Shown here: piece after piece, positions 25,459 to 33,062 of the stretch
Layout of the letters: every line of letters begins with the position of its first letter
Numbering within the stretch: position 1 is the stretch's first letter
Assembly (NCBI RefSeq): GCF_039523795.1
Contig: NZ_BAAAFZ010000025.1
Location: 1-39,968, forward strand
Origin: Craurococcus roseus
GTDB taxonomy: Bacteria > Pseudomonadota > Alphaproteobacteria > Acetobacterales > Acetobacteraceae
DNA: 39,968 bases
Direction of reading: 5' to 3'
Program-made: the position numbers and the translations under genes
The notes under the pieces: generated by a model
Seen by the model: only the letters and a program-made list of their open reading frames with translations
Databases searched by the model: none
What the model was told of the DNA's origin: nothing

Positions 25459-27671
25459 GCCTTCTCCACGAAGCTGCTCAGCACGCGCTTGCGCCCGGCC
25501 TTCTCGAACTCCACGTCGAGCTTGTTGTCGTCCGCCGCCAACACTTCGCCGTAGCCGAACTTCTGGTGGAAGACGCGCTCGCCCACGGAAGGCGCATCGG
25601 ACGGCGCCGGCCGCTCCTGCACCTCCCACGCGCCCTGGTCGATGACGCGGCGGCGCGCGGAAAGGCCGCCCGCGCCGGTGAAGACGCTCGGGATCTCGAC
25701 CATGCGGCCGCGGGTGACGGCGGCGCTGCCCTCGCGCTGCACCTGCTCGGGCGGCAGCTCGTCCAGGAAGCGGCTGGGGATGGAGGAGGACCAGTTGCCG
25801 TAGACCTGCCGGTTCGCGGCGGAGGAGATGACGGCTTGCCGCCGCGCCCGCGTCAGCCCGACATAGGCGAGCCGCCGCTCCTCCTCCAGCGCCTTCTCGC
25901 CGCCCTCGTCCAGGCTGCGCTGGGACGGGAAGATCCCCTCCTCCCAGCCCGGCAGGAACACCGTGTCGAACTCCAACCCCTTCGCCGCGTGCAGCGTCAT
26001 CAGCGACACGCGGTCCTGCTCGGCGGCCTCGTCCGTCTCCATGACCAGGGCGACGTGTTCGAGGTAGCCGGCCAAGCTGTCGAACTCGCCCATGGCGCGC
26101 AGGAATTCCTTGAGGTTGTCGAGCCGCCCCGGCGCTTCGGGCGACTTGTCCTGCTTCCACATCTCCGTGTAGCCGCTCTCGTCCAGCACGGTCGCCGCGG
26201 TGACGACGTGGCCCTCGCGCGGCAGCATCTCGCGCCACCGGGCGAAGCCCCGCATCAGCTCCGCCAACGCTTGGCGCGGCTTCGACCGCAGGTCGTTCCC
26301 TTCCACCAGGCGGACGGCGGCGGCGGCGAGCGGGATGCGCCCCTCGCGCGCCATCGCGTGCATGGCGCGCATTGCGGTGTCGCCCAGGCCGCGCTTCGGC
26401 ACGTTCACGATGCGCTCGAAGGCGAGGTCGTCGGCCGGCTGCGCGAGGACGCGCATGTAGGCCAGCGCGTCGCGGATCTCGGCGCGCTCGTAGAACTTCA
26501 GCCCGCCGACGACGCGGTAGGGCACGCCGAGGGTGATCAACCGCTCCTCGAAGGAGCGGGTCAGGAAGCCGGCGCGGACCAGGATGGCCATCTCCGCCAA
26601 GGAGTGGCCGGAGCGCTGCGCCGCCTCGATCCGCTCGCCCACCATCCGCGCCTCCTCCGCCGAGTCCCACAGCGAGACGACGCGCACCTTCTCGCCTTCG
26701 GCGTCGTTGCGGCCGGAGCGCAGCGTCTTGCCAAGGCGGCCGGCGTTGTGCGCGATGAGGCCGGACGCGGCGGCGAGGATCGGGCGGGTGGAGCGGTAGT
26801 TGCTTTCCAGGCGCACCACCTTGGCGCCGGGGAAGTCGCGCTCGAAGCGGAGGATGTTTTCTATCTCGGCGCCGCGCCAGGAGTATATCGACTGGTCGTC
26901 GTCCCCCACGCAGCAGATGTTCTTGTGGCCCTGCGCCAGCAGCCGCAGCCACAGGTACTGCACCAGGTTCGTGTCCTGGTACTCGTCCACCAGGATGTAG
27001 CGGAAGCGCCGGTGCCACTCCGCCAGCACCTCCGGGTTGCCGCGCAGCACCGTCACCATGTGCAGCATCAGGTCGCCGAAGTCGCAGGCGTTCAGGTCGC
27101 GCAGCCGGGATTGGTAGGCGGCGTAGAGGGCGCGGGCGCGGCCGGCGGCGTACTCCGTGTCCTCGGCCGGCGTCACGCCGTCCGGCGCCAATCCGCGGTC
27201 CTTCCAGCGCTGGATCGCCGCCATCAGCCCCGGCGCCGGCCAGCGCTTCAGGTCCACCCCCGCCGCGTCCATCACCTGCTTGAGCAGGCGCATCTGGTCG
27301 TCGGTGTCGAGGATGGTGAAGGAGGAGGTCAGCCCCACCAGTTCCGCGTGCCGGCGCAGCATCCGCGCGCAGAGCGAGTGGAAGGTGCCGAGCCACAGCC
27401 CCTCCGCCGGGCGGCCGAGGATGGCCGAGACGCGCTCGCGCATCTCCCGCGCCGCCTTGTTGGTGAAGGTGACGGCCAGCACCTGCCCCGGCCAGGCGCG
27501 GCCGGTCATCAACAGGTGGGCGAACCGCGTGGTGAGCACGCGCGTCTTGCCGGTGCCGGCGCCGGCCAGCACAAGCAAGGGGCCGTCGAGGGCCTCCACC
27601 GCCTCCCGCTGTTCGGGGTTGAGGCGGGCGAGGTAGTCGGGCGGAGACGGGGACGCGGCGGGGACAGACAC
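25455..27671 (-). CDS. uvrD: UvrD/PcrA superfamily 1 DNA helicase
   Basis: A 738-residue 3'-5' helicase of excision and mismatch repair. It has motif Q LNPEQREAV, Walker A GAGTGKT, motif II VDEYQDTN, motif III GDDDQSIYSWRGA and motif V/VI region TLHAAKGLEFDTVFLPG. The C-terminal Tudor-like domain (FGYGEVLAADDNKLDVEFE) is typical of UvrD/PcrA. The frame extends to TTG 27707, but codons there overlap the predicted promoter and LexA box, so GTG 27671 is preferred. This would put the start codon at or near the transcription start, giving a leaderless message. It is the first gene of uvrD-prmA-(IalB-like). Confidence 0.95.
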   Translation of the reverse strand: MSVPAASPSPPDYLARLNPEQREAVEALDGPLLVLAGAGTGKTRVLTTRFAHLLMTGRAWPGQVLAVTFTNKAAREMRERVSAILGRPAEGLWLGTFHSLCARMLRRHAELVGLTSSFTILDTDDQMRLLKQVMDAAGVDLKRWPAPGLMAAIQRWKDRGLAPDGVTPAEDTEYAAGRARALYAAYQSRLRDLNACDFGDLMLHMVTVLRGNPEVLAEWHRRFRYILVDEYQDTNLVQYLWLRLLAQGHKNICCVGDDDQSIYSWRGAEIENILRFERDFPGAKVVRLESNYRSTRPILAAASGLIAHNAGRLGKTLRSGRNDAEGEKVRVVSLWDSAEEARMVGERIEAAQRSGHSLAEMAILVRAGFLTRSFEERLITLGVPYRVVGGLKFYERAEIRDALAYMRVLAQPADDLAFERIVNVPKRGLGDTAMRAMHAMAREGRIPLAAAAVRLVEGNDLRSKPRQALAELMRGFARWREMLPREGHVVTAATVLDESGYTEMWKQDKSPEAPGRLDNLKEFLRAMGEFDSLAGYLEHVALVMETDEAAEQDRVSLMTLHAAKGLEFDTVFLPGWEEGIFPSQRSLDEGGEKALEEERRLAYVGLTRARRQAVISSAANRQVYGNWSSSIPSRFLDELPPEQVQREGSAAVTRGRMVEIPSVFTGAGGLSARRRVIDQGAWEVQERPAPSDAPSVGERVFHQKFGYGEVLAADDNKLDVEFEKAGRKRVLSSFVEKA

Positions 27672-27678
27672 GGCGCCC

Positions 27679-27707
27679 GATATAGAACATCCGGCGAACC
27701 GCTCCAA
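27679..27707 (-). promoter_or_regulatory. uvrD promoter with LexA (SOS) box
   Basis: On the minus strand, -35 TTGGAG (27707-27702) and -10 TATATC (27684-27679) are separated by 17 bases. Within the spacer lies GTTC-GCCGGAT-GTTC (27699-27685), a perfect alphaproteobacterial LexA operator GTTC-N7-GTTC. LexA bound here would block RNA polymerase. The -10 ends 7 bases before GTG 27671. Confidence 0.75.
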
Positions 27708-27780
27708 CCGGCGCGGCGCCCTTCCCGCGGCGCCCGATCGGGACGAGGCTGCGCGAAGGCCGAATGGTAGGGATCAGCGC

Positions 27781-28416
27781 ATGGACGACGCGCCGGAGAT
27801 CGCCTGGTACTTCGACACGGTGTCGCCCTTCTCCTACCTCGCCCTGCCGGCGGTGGAGGCGCTGGCGGCGCGCCGGCCGGTGGCGCTGCGCCCGGTGGTC
27901 CTCGGGGCCATGCTGGCCCACTGGGGCGCGCTCGGCCCGGCGGAGGTGCCGCCGAAGCGGCTGCACACCTACCGGCTCTGCCAGTTCCTCGCGGACCGCG
28001 GCGGGGTGCCGATGCGCTTCCCGCCGCGCCACCCCTTCCGCTCGCTGGAGTCGCTGCGGCTACTCACCGCGCTCGGCGCGACGCCGGCGGCGGTGCGGGC
28101 GGTGTTCGACTTCGTCTGGTGCGAGGGGCGCGACCCGTCCGACCCCGCGGAGTTCGCCGCGCTCCGCGGGCGCTTCGCGGACCGGGACGGGCTCGATCTC
28201 GACGGCGCCAAGGCGGCGCTGCGCGAAGCGACGGAGGCGGCGATCGCGGCCGGCGTCTTCGGTGTGCCGACGCTCAGGATCGGCGCCGAGCTGTTCTGGG
28301 GCGTGGACGCCCTGCCGATGGCCGAGGCGTACCTGGCGGACCGCTCCCTCTTCGCCGGCGGGGAGATGGCGCGGTTGCCCGATCTCCCCTCCGGCGTCGA
28401 GCTGCGGCGGCGCTGA
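27781..28416 (+). CDS. 2-hydroxychromene-2-carboxylate isomerase/DsbA-family protein
   Basis: A 211-residue thioredoxin-fold protein of the kappa-GST/HCCA-isomerase class. The active-site Ser15 lies in YFDTVSPFSYLA, in place of a CxxC. The helical insert and the cis-Pro region GVFGVPTLRIGAELFWGVDA are in the expected order. The family isomerises hydroxychromene carboxylate in naphthalene degradation, but most bacterial members use glutathione in unknown reactions, and no aromatic-degradation genes lie nearby. ATG 27781 has AGGGAT upstream. It is divergent from uvrD. Confidence 0.88.
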   Translation: MDDAPEIAWYFDTVSPFSYLALPAVEALAARRPVALRPVVLGAMLAHWGALGPAEVPPKRLHTYRLCQFLADRGGVPMRFPPRHPFRSLESLRLLTALGATPAAVRAVFDFVWCEGRDPSDPAEFAALRGRFADRDGLDLDGAKAALREATEAAIAAGVFGVPTLRIGAELFWGVDALPMAEAYLADRSLFAGGEMARLPDLPSGVELRRR

Positions 28417-28419
28417 CCC

Positions 28420-29226
28420 CTACTCCGCCGCCGCCTTGTGCTGGCGGCTCCGCGCGTATCGCAGCAGCGCGTCGTCCGCCACCGGCTCGATCGGCGTGAA
28501 GTCGGTGTGGGCGATCCACTCCGGGCGCGTCGGCTTGCGGATGTGATTCGAGACCGCGTTCAGCGTCAGGTACACGATCCGCCGCGGGTACGGCGTGATG
28601 TTCGGCGCCGAGCCGTGGACCAGGTTGCCGTGGAACATCAGCAGCCCGCCCGCCTTGCCGGTGGGCGCGACGATGCCGCCTTCCTGCACCAGCTTCGTCA
28701 CCACCTCCTCGTTGATCGTCCAGAGCGGGTAGGAGGTGGTGGAGGTGTCGTGCGAGGCGTCCAGGTTGCCCTGGTTCTGGCTGCGCGGGATCAGCATCAG
28801 CGGCCCGTTGACCGGCATCACCTCGTCCAGGAACACGGCGATGTTCATGGCCCGCGGCTCGGGCATCCCGTCGTCGCGCAGCCAGGTGCCGTAGTCCTGG
28901 TGCCACTGCCAGACCTCGCCGGTGAAGGCGGCCTTCGCGTTGATCTTGTATTGGTGCATGTACAGCTTTTCGCCGAAGATCTGCTCGATCGGCTTGATCA
29001 TCCGCGGGTGCGCGCCGAGCAGGCGGAACGCCTCGTTGTAGAGGTGCGCGGCGAAGGCGGTGCGCGGCGCGCCAGACTTTTCGCGCCAGACCTCCGGGCG
29101 CTGCTCGCGGTAGATGGCATCCGACTCCTCGCGCAGCACCGCCACCTCTTCCGGCGAGAAGGTCTCGGGCAGGAAGAGCCAGCCCTCGTCCTGGAACTGG
29201 CGGAGCTGCTCTTGGCTGAGCGTCAT
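28420..29226 (-). CDS. Phytanoyl-CoA dioxygenase (PhyH) family Fe(II)/2-oxoglutarate oxygenase
   Basis: A 268-residue oxygenase with the facial triad H109 and D111 (in WQWHQDYGTW) and H204 (in LVHGSAPN), followed by the 2-oxoglutarate Arg in PYPRRIVYLTLNAV. The region DGMPEPRAMNIAVFLDEV, then NGPLMLIPRSQ, places it in the ectoine-hydroxylase/amino-acid-hydroxylase-like branch. ATG 29226 is preceded by GGAGGA. Convergent with the HCCA-isomerase-like gene, 3 bases apart. The hydroxylated substrate is unknown; no ectoine genes are in the window. Confidence 0.9.
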   Translation of the reverse strand: MTLSQEQLRQFQDEGWLFLPETFSPEEVAVLREESDAIYREQRPEVWREKSGAPRTAFAAHLYNEAFRLLGAHPRMIKPIEQIFGEKLYMHQYKINAKAAFTGEVWQWHQDYGTWLRDDGMPEPRAMNIAVFLDEVMPVNGPLMLIPRSQNQGNLDASHDTSTTSYPLWTINEEVVTKLVQEGGIVAPTGKAGGLLMFHGNLVHGSAPNITPYPRRIVYLTLNAVSNHIRKPTRPEWIAHTDFTPIEPVADDALLRYARSRQHKAAAE

Positions 29227-29363
29227 GGACGTCCTCCTTCGTTGTTCGGCCGCGTTCTAGGCCGCGGCAGCATATAGCCCGCGCGGAGGCCGGCCCAAGC
29301 GCCGGTACGCTTCCGTCGCGGCATCCGCCCGCGCAGACTGCTCCCGGGCCAGGGAGGGTCACG

Positions 29364-30383
29364 ATGGCGGACCGGAACAACGGACGCCCAGCGGCGACGC
29401 GGCGCGGGGCGGTGACAGCGGCGGTGACGGCGGCCGCCGCGGCGGCCTTGCCGAAGGGCGCCGCGCGGGGCCAAGCGGGCGGCGGCGCTTGGCCCAACCG
29501 CCCGATCCGGCTGGTGGTCGCGTGGCCCCCGGGCGGCGGCGCGGACATCCCGTCGCGCCTCGCCGCCGGGCCGATGCAGCAGATGCTCGGCCAGCCGGTC
29601 GTGATCGAGAACCGCGCCGGGGCGAGCGGCTCCGTCGCCGCCGGCGCGGTCGCGCAGGCGGCGCCGGACGGGTACACGGTGCTGGCCGACACCGCGGCGA
29701 TTTCGGTCAACCACCTGCTGATCGCCGGCCTCCCCTACGACGCCGGGAAGGCGCTGGCGCCGGTGAGCCTCATCGCGCTGTCGCCGCTGATGCTGGTGGT
29801 CCGCGCGGACCACCCGGCGCGCACCCTGCCCGACCTCGTCGCGCGGATGCGGGCGGCGCCGGGGCGCGTCTCGTTCGGGCATTCGGGCGTCGGCACCCTC
29901 ACCCACCTCGCGCCCGTGCTGATGCTGAGCCGGGCGGGCGTGACGGCGAACCACGTGGCCTACCGCGGCGGCGGGCCGTCGGTCGCCGGGCTGCTGGCGG
30001 GGGACGCGGAGTTCGTCTTCTCCACGCTGCCCCAGGCGACGCCGCTGGTGCGGGAGGGGCAGTTGCGCGGGCTGGCGGTCAGCCTGGGCCAGCGCCTCGC
30101 CAACCTGCCGGAGGTGCCGACGGTGGCGGAGCAGGGTTTTCCCGGCTTCGACCTGTCGGACTGGCTCGGCTTCTTCGTGCCGGCCGGGACGCCGCCCGCC
30201 GTCGTCGCGCGGCTGGGCGAGGCGGCGGGGGCGGCGATGCGCGACGGGGAGGTGGTGCGCCGGCTCGGGCAGATCGGGATGCTGCCGCGCGGGAATTCGC
30301 CCGCGGAGTTCGCGGCCTTCTTCGCGGACCAGCGCGCCCGGCTGGGCGCCCTGATCCGCGAGCAGGGGATCAAGGCTGAGTAG
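29364..30383 (+). CDS. Bug/TctC-type tripartite tricarboxylate transporter binding protein
   Basis: A 339-residue periplasmic binding protein. The N-terminus (ATRRGAVTAAV, Ala-rich, RGQA) looks like a Tat-type signal. The mature part shows the Bug pattern WPNRPIRLVVAWPPGGGADI, then GQPVVIENRAGASGSVAAGA, the VSFGHSGVGTLTHLA region and EVPTVAEQGFPGFDLSDWLG. It is an orphan: no TctA/TctB membrane genes lie nearby, as is common for the many Bug paralogues of Acetobacteraceae and Burkholderiales. ATG 29364 has GGGAGGG upstream. Its 3' end overlaps metF by 14 bases in convergent orientation. The ligand is unknown. Confidence 0.92.
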   Translation: MADRNNGRPAATRRGAVTAAVTAAAAAALPKGAARGQAGGGAWPNRPIRLVVAWPPGGGADIPSRLAAGPMQQMLGQPVVIENRAGASGSVAAGAVAQAAPDGYTVLADTAAISVNHLLIAGLPYDAGKALAPVSLIALSPLMLVVRADHPARTLPDLVARMRAAPGRVSFGHSGVGTLTHLAPVLMLSRAGVTANHVAYRGGGPSVAGLLAGDAEFVFSTLPQATPLVREGQLRGLAVSLGQRLANLPEVPTVAEQGFPGFDLSDWLGFFVPAGTPPAVVARLGEAAGAAMRDGEVVRRLGQIGMLPRGNSPAEFAAFFADQRARLGALIREQGIKAE

Positions 30384-31392
30384 ACGTCCCCGCCGCCCCC
30401 GCTTCGATCGCCGCGCGCTCTTCGGCCACCCCGTTCGGGGAGGCGGGGGCGCTGGCCTCCTCGGGCGCGGACGGCCGCGCGCCGAGGATGTGGGCGATGG
30501 CGTAGACCAGGTCGGGCCGGTTCAGGGTGTAGAAGTGGAATTCGTCCACCCCGTTGGCCTGCAGCAACCGCACCTGCTCGGCCGCGACCACGGCGGAGAC
30601 CATGCGCCGCGTTTCCGGGTCGTTCTCCAGGCCGTCGAACAGGTGGCCCATCCAGTCGGGGACGCTGGCGCCGCACATGGCGCTGAACTTCCGCACCTGG
30701 TTGATGCTGTTCACCGGGAAGATGCCCGGGACGATCGGCACCGTGATGCCGGCCGCGGCGCAGCGGTCGAGGAAGCGGAGGTACACCTCGGTGTCGAAGA
30801 AGTACTGGGTGATGGCGCGGGTGGCGCCCGCGTCGATCTTGCGCTTCAGGTTGTCGACGTCGTGGTCGCCCGAGAGCGCGGTCGGGTGCGTCTCGGGGTA
30901 GGCGGCGACGCTGATCTCGAAGGGCGCGATGCGCCGCAGTCCCTCCACGAGGTCGGCGGCGTAGGCGTAGCCCTCCGGGTGCGGCTCGTAGCGCTCGGCG
31001 CCCGGCGGCGGGTCGCCCCGTAGCGCCACGAGGTGGCGGACGCCCATGTCCCAGTAGTCGCGCGCCACCCGGTCCACCTCGGCGCGGGACGCGCCGACGC
31101 AGGTGAGGTGCGACGCCGGCGTCAGCGCCGTCTCGCGCAGGATGCGGGACACGATGGCGTGGGTGCGCGCCTGGGTGCTGCCGCCGGCGCCGTAGGTCAC
31201 GGACACGAAGCGCGGCCCGAGCGGCGCCAAGCGGCGGATGCAGGCCCAGAGCTGCTGCTCCAGCGCCTCCGTCTTGGGCGGGAAGAATTCGAAGGAGAGC
31301 TTGGGCGCGGGCAGTCCCGCGGGCGCCGGCAGGGCGCCGATGCGCGGCGCGGTCAGCCAGCGCTGCAGGGTGTTGGGGTAAGACTGGTCCAT
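30370..31392 (-). CDS. metF: 5,10-methylenetetrahydrofolate reductase
   Basis: A 340-residue FAD enzyme that makes 5-methyl-THF for methionine synthesis. The TIM-barrel signatures are LSFEFFPPKTEALEQQ, FVSVTYGAGGSTQARTH, HLVALRGDPPPG and AITQYFFDTEVYLRF, and the C-terminal HFYTLNRPDLVYAI is typical. There is an extra Ala/Glu-rich C-terminal tail of about 30 residues. No methionine synthase gene or recognisable SAM riboswitch is seen upstream; the leader is about 180 bases shared with divergent mlaA. Confidence 0.95.
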   Translation of the reverse strand: MDQSYPNTLQRWLTAPRIGALPAPAGLPAPKLSFEFFPPKTEALEQQLWACIRRLAPLGPRFVSVTYGAGGSTQARTHAIVSRILRETALTPASHLTCVGASRAEVDRVARDYWDMGVRHLVALRGDPPPGAERYEPHPEGYAYAADLVEGLRRIAPFEISVAAYPETHPTALSGDHDVDNLKRKIDAGATRAITQYFFDTEVYLRFLDRCAAAGITVPIVPGIFPVNSINQVRKFSAMCGASVPDWMGHLFDGLENDPETRRMVSAVVAAEQVRLLQANGVDEFHFYTLNRPDLVYAIAHILGARPSAPEEASAPASPNGVAEERAAIEAGAAGTSTQP

Positions 31393-31572
31393 GCCCTAGA
31401 GTTGCCCCATCGCCGACGTGCCGCGCAAGCGTTGCGTTCCGTTACTGTCCGGGGTTTTACCGTGCGGCGGGGAAGGTGCTATGGGCTGGCGCTTCGCCGC
31501 CGGCACCCCCCCGGCACCCACGCGGCGGCGAGCGCCCCCGGCGACCCCACGCCCGCGAGGAATGCCTCCACC

Positions 31573-32382
31573 ATGCGTTTGACGCGACACGCCCTCCTGC
31601 CGCTGCTCCTCGCCGCGTTCTTGCCGTCGCTGCTCGGCGCCTGCGCCACCCGGCCGACCGCCGACGACCCGGAGGCGGTGGCGGAGTTCAAGCAGAACAA
31701 CGACCCCATCGAGCCGTTCAACCGCGGTTCCTTCGCGGTCCACCAAACCATAGACCGCTACGCGCTGGAGCCGGTGGCGCGCGGCTACCGCAACGTCGTG
31801 CCCCAGCCGGTGCGCACCGGCGTCCGCAACGTGCTGGCCAACCTCCGCACCCCGGTCATCTTCCTCAACGACGTTTTGCAGGGCGAGAGCCGGCGGGCCG
31901 GGGACACGCTGGGGCGCTTCGTGGTCAACTCGACGCTGGGCGTCGGCGGCATCTTCGACGTCGCCGGCAACCGCATGGGCGTCCGCGCGCACGACGAGGA
32001 CTTCGGCCAGACCCTGGCCAAGTGGGGCGTGGGCGAAGGCCCGTACCTGTTCATCCCGATCCTCGGGCCGTCCAACCCGCGCGACCTGGGCGGTTTCGGC
32101 GTGGACATCGCCTCCAACCCTCTCACCTGGGTGGGCCAGGGCGCCGCAGTCGACGGGCTGCTGTGGGGCCGCGCCGGCGCGACGGTGGTGGACACCCGCG
32201 AAGGCCTGCTCGAAACGCTGGACGACGTGAACCGCACCTCGCTCGACCCCTACGCCACGCTGCGCAGCGCCTACCGCCAGCGGCGGCGAGCCGAGATCGG
32301 CAACCGGACCGGCGCGCCGGCCGCCTTCGGGACCGGTTTCGGCGCCGGCGCCGGGGAACCTTCGGCGCCCGCCGGCCGCTGA
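31573..32382 (+). CDS. mlaA: MlaA/VacJ phospholipid-transport lipoprotein
   Basis: A 269-residue outer-membrane lipoprotein of the Mla system, which removes mislocalised phospholipids from the outer leaflet. Lipobox LLGAC places the acylated Cys at about residue 24. Family hallmarks are NDPIEPFNRGSFAVHQTIDR, the TLGRFVVNSTLGVGGIFDVA region, DFGQTLAKWGVGEGPYLFIP and ILGPSNPRDLGG. ATG 31573 is preceded by GAGGAA. It is followed 42 bases later by mlaC, its periplasmic partner. The other Mla genes (mlaFED) are not in the window. Confidence 0.94.
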   Translation: MRLTRHALLPLLLAAFLPSLLGACATRPTADDPEAVAEFKQNNDPIEPFNRGSFAVHQTIDRYALEPVARGYRNVVPQPVRTGVRNVLANLRTPVIFLNDVLQGESRRAGDTLGRFVVNSTLGVGGIFDVAGNRMGVRAHDEDFGQTLAKWGVGEGPYLFIPILGPSNPRDLGGFGVDIASNPLTWVGQGAAVDGLLWGRAGATVVDTREGLLETLDDVNRTSLDPYATLRSAYRQRRRAEIGNRTGAPAAFGTGFGAGAGEPSAPAGR

Positions 32383-32424
32383 GGCGCCGACGACGCCAGC
32401 ACAACGCAGGAGACCCGCACGACC

Positions 32425-33054
32425 ATGGCTTCCCGCCGCTTCTTCTTCGGGACCGCCCTCGCGCTCGCCGCGGCGACGGGCGGCCGCGACGCCCGCGCCC
32501 AGGGGGCCGACCCGGCCCGCGCCGCCCAGTTCATCCAGGCCACCGGCCAGGAGCTGGTCGCGGCGCTGAACTCCAACGCGCCGGTGGAGCGCCGCCGCCA
32601 GCAAGTGGCGTCCATCCTGCGCAAGGCCGTGGACGTCGAAGGCGTCGGCCGCTTCATCCTCGGCCGCTGGTGGCGCCAAGCGAGCCCCGCCGAGCAGCAG
32701 GAGTACATGCGCCTGTTCGAGGAGACGCTGATACGCAACCTGTCCGCCCGCTTCGGCGAGTACCAGGGCGTGCGGTTCTCGCTCGGGCGGGCGCAGCAGC
32801 GCGCCGAGGAGGACGTGCTGGTGAACACCATCATCGAGCGCCCGAACATCGCGCCCTTCTCGCTCGACTGGCGGGTGGGCAACGTCGGCGGGCAGCCGAA
32901 GGTGGTGGACGTGATCGCGGAAGGCACCTCGCTGCGGCTGACGCAGCGGAGCGAGTACTCCGCCGTGGTCCAGCGCAACAACGGGCAGGTGTCGGCTCTG
33001 CTCGCGGCCATGCGCAACCAGATCCAGCAGCTCGCGGCGCGCGAGGGGCGCTGA
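32425..33054 (+). CDS. mlaC: MlaC (Ttg2D) phospholipid-binding protein
   Basis: A 209-residue periplasmic shuttle that ferries phospholipid between MlaA and the inner-membrane MlaFEDB complex. The signal (ASRRFFFGTALALAAATGG) is Tat-like. The mature part shows the family pattern: ILRKAVDVEGVGRFILGRWW, an LFEETLIRNLSARFGEYQG stretch and VVDVIAEGTSLRLTQRSEY. It forms an operon with mlaA. Convergent with the udgX fusion gene, only 8 bases apart. Confidence 0.93.
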   Translation: MASRRFFFGTALALAAATGGRDARAQGADPARAAQFIQATGQELVAALNSNAPVERRRQQVASILRKAVDVEGVGRFILGRWWRQASPAEQQEYMRLFEETLIRNLSARFGEYQGVRFSLGRAQQRAEEDVLVNTIIERPNIAPFSLDWRVGNVGGQPKVVDVIAEGTSLRLTQRSEYSAVVQRNNGQVSALLAAMRNQIQQLAAREGR

Positions 33055-33062
33055 GGGGCGGC

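Noticed and set aside
31436..31450. GTTC-N7-GTCC between metF and mlaA, a near-match to a LexA box
   Set aside because: One half-site has a mismatch at a key base, and neither gene is a typical SOS target.
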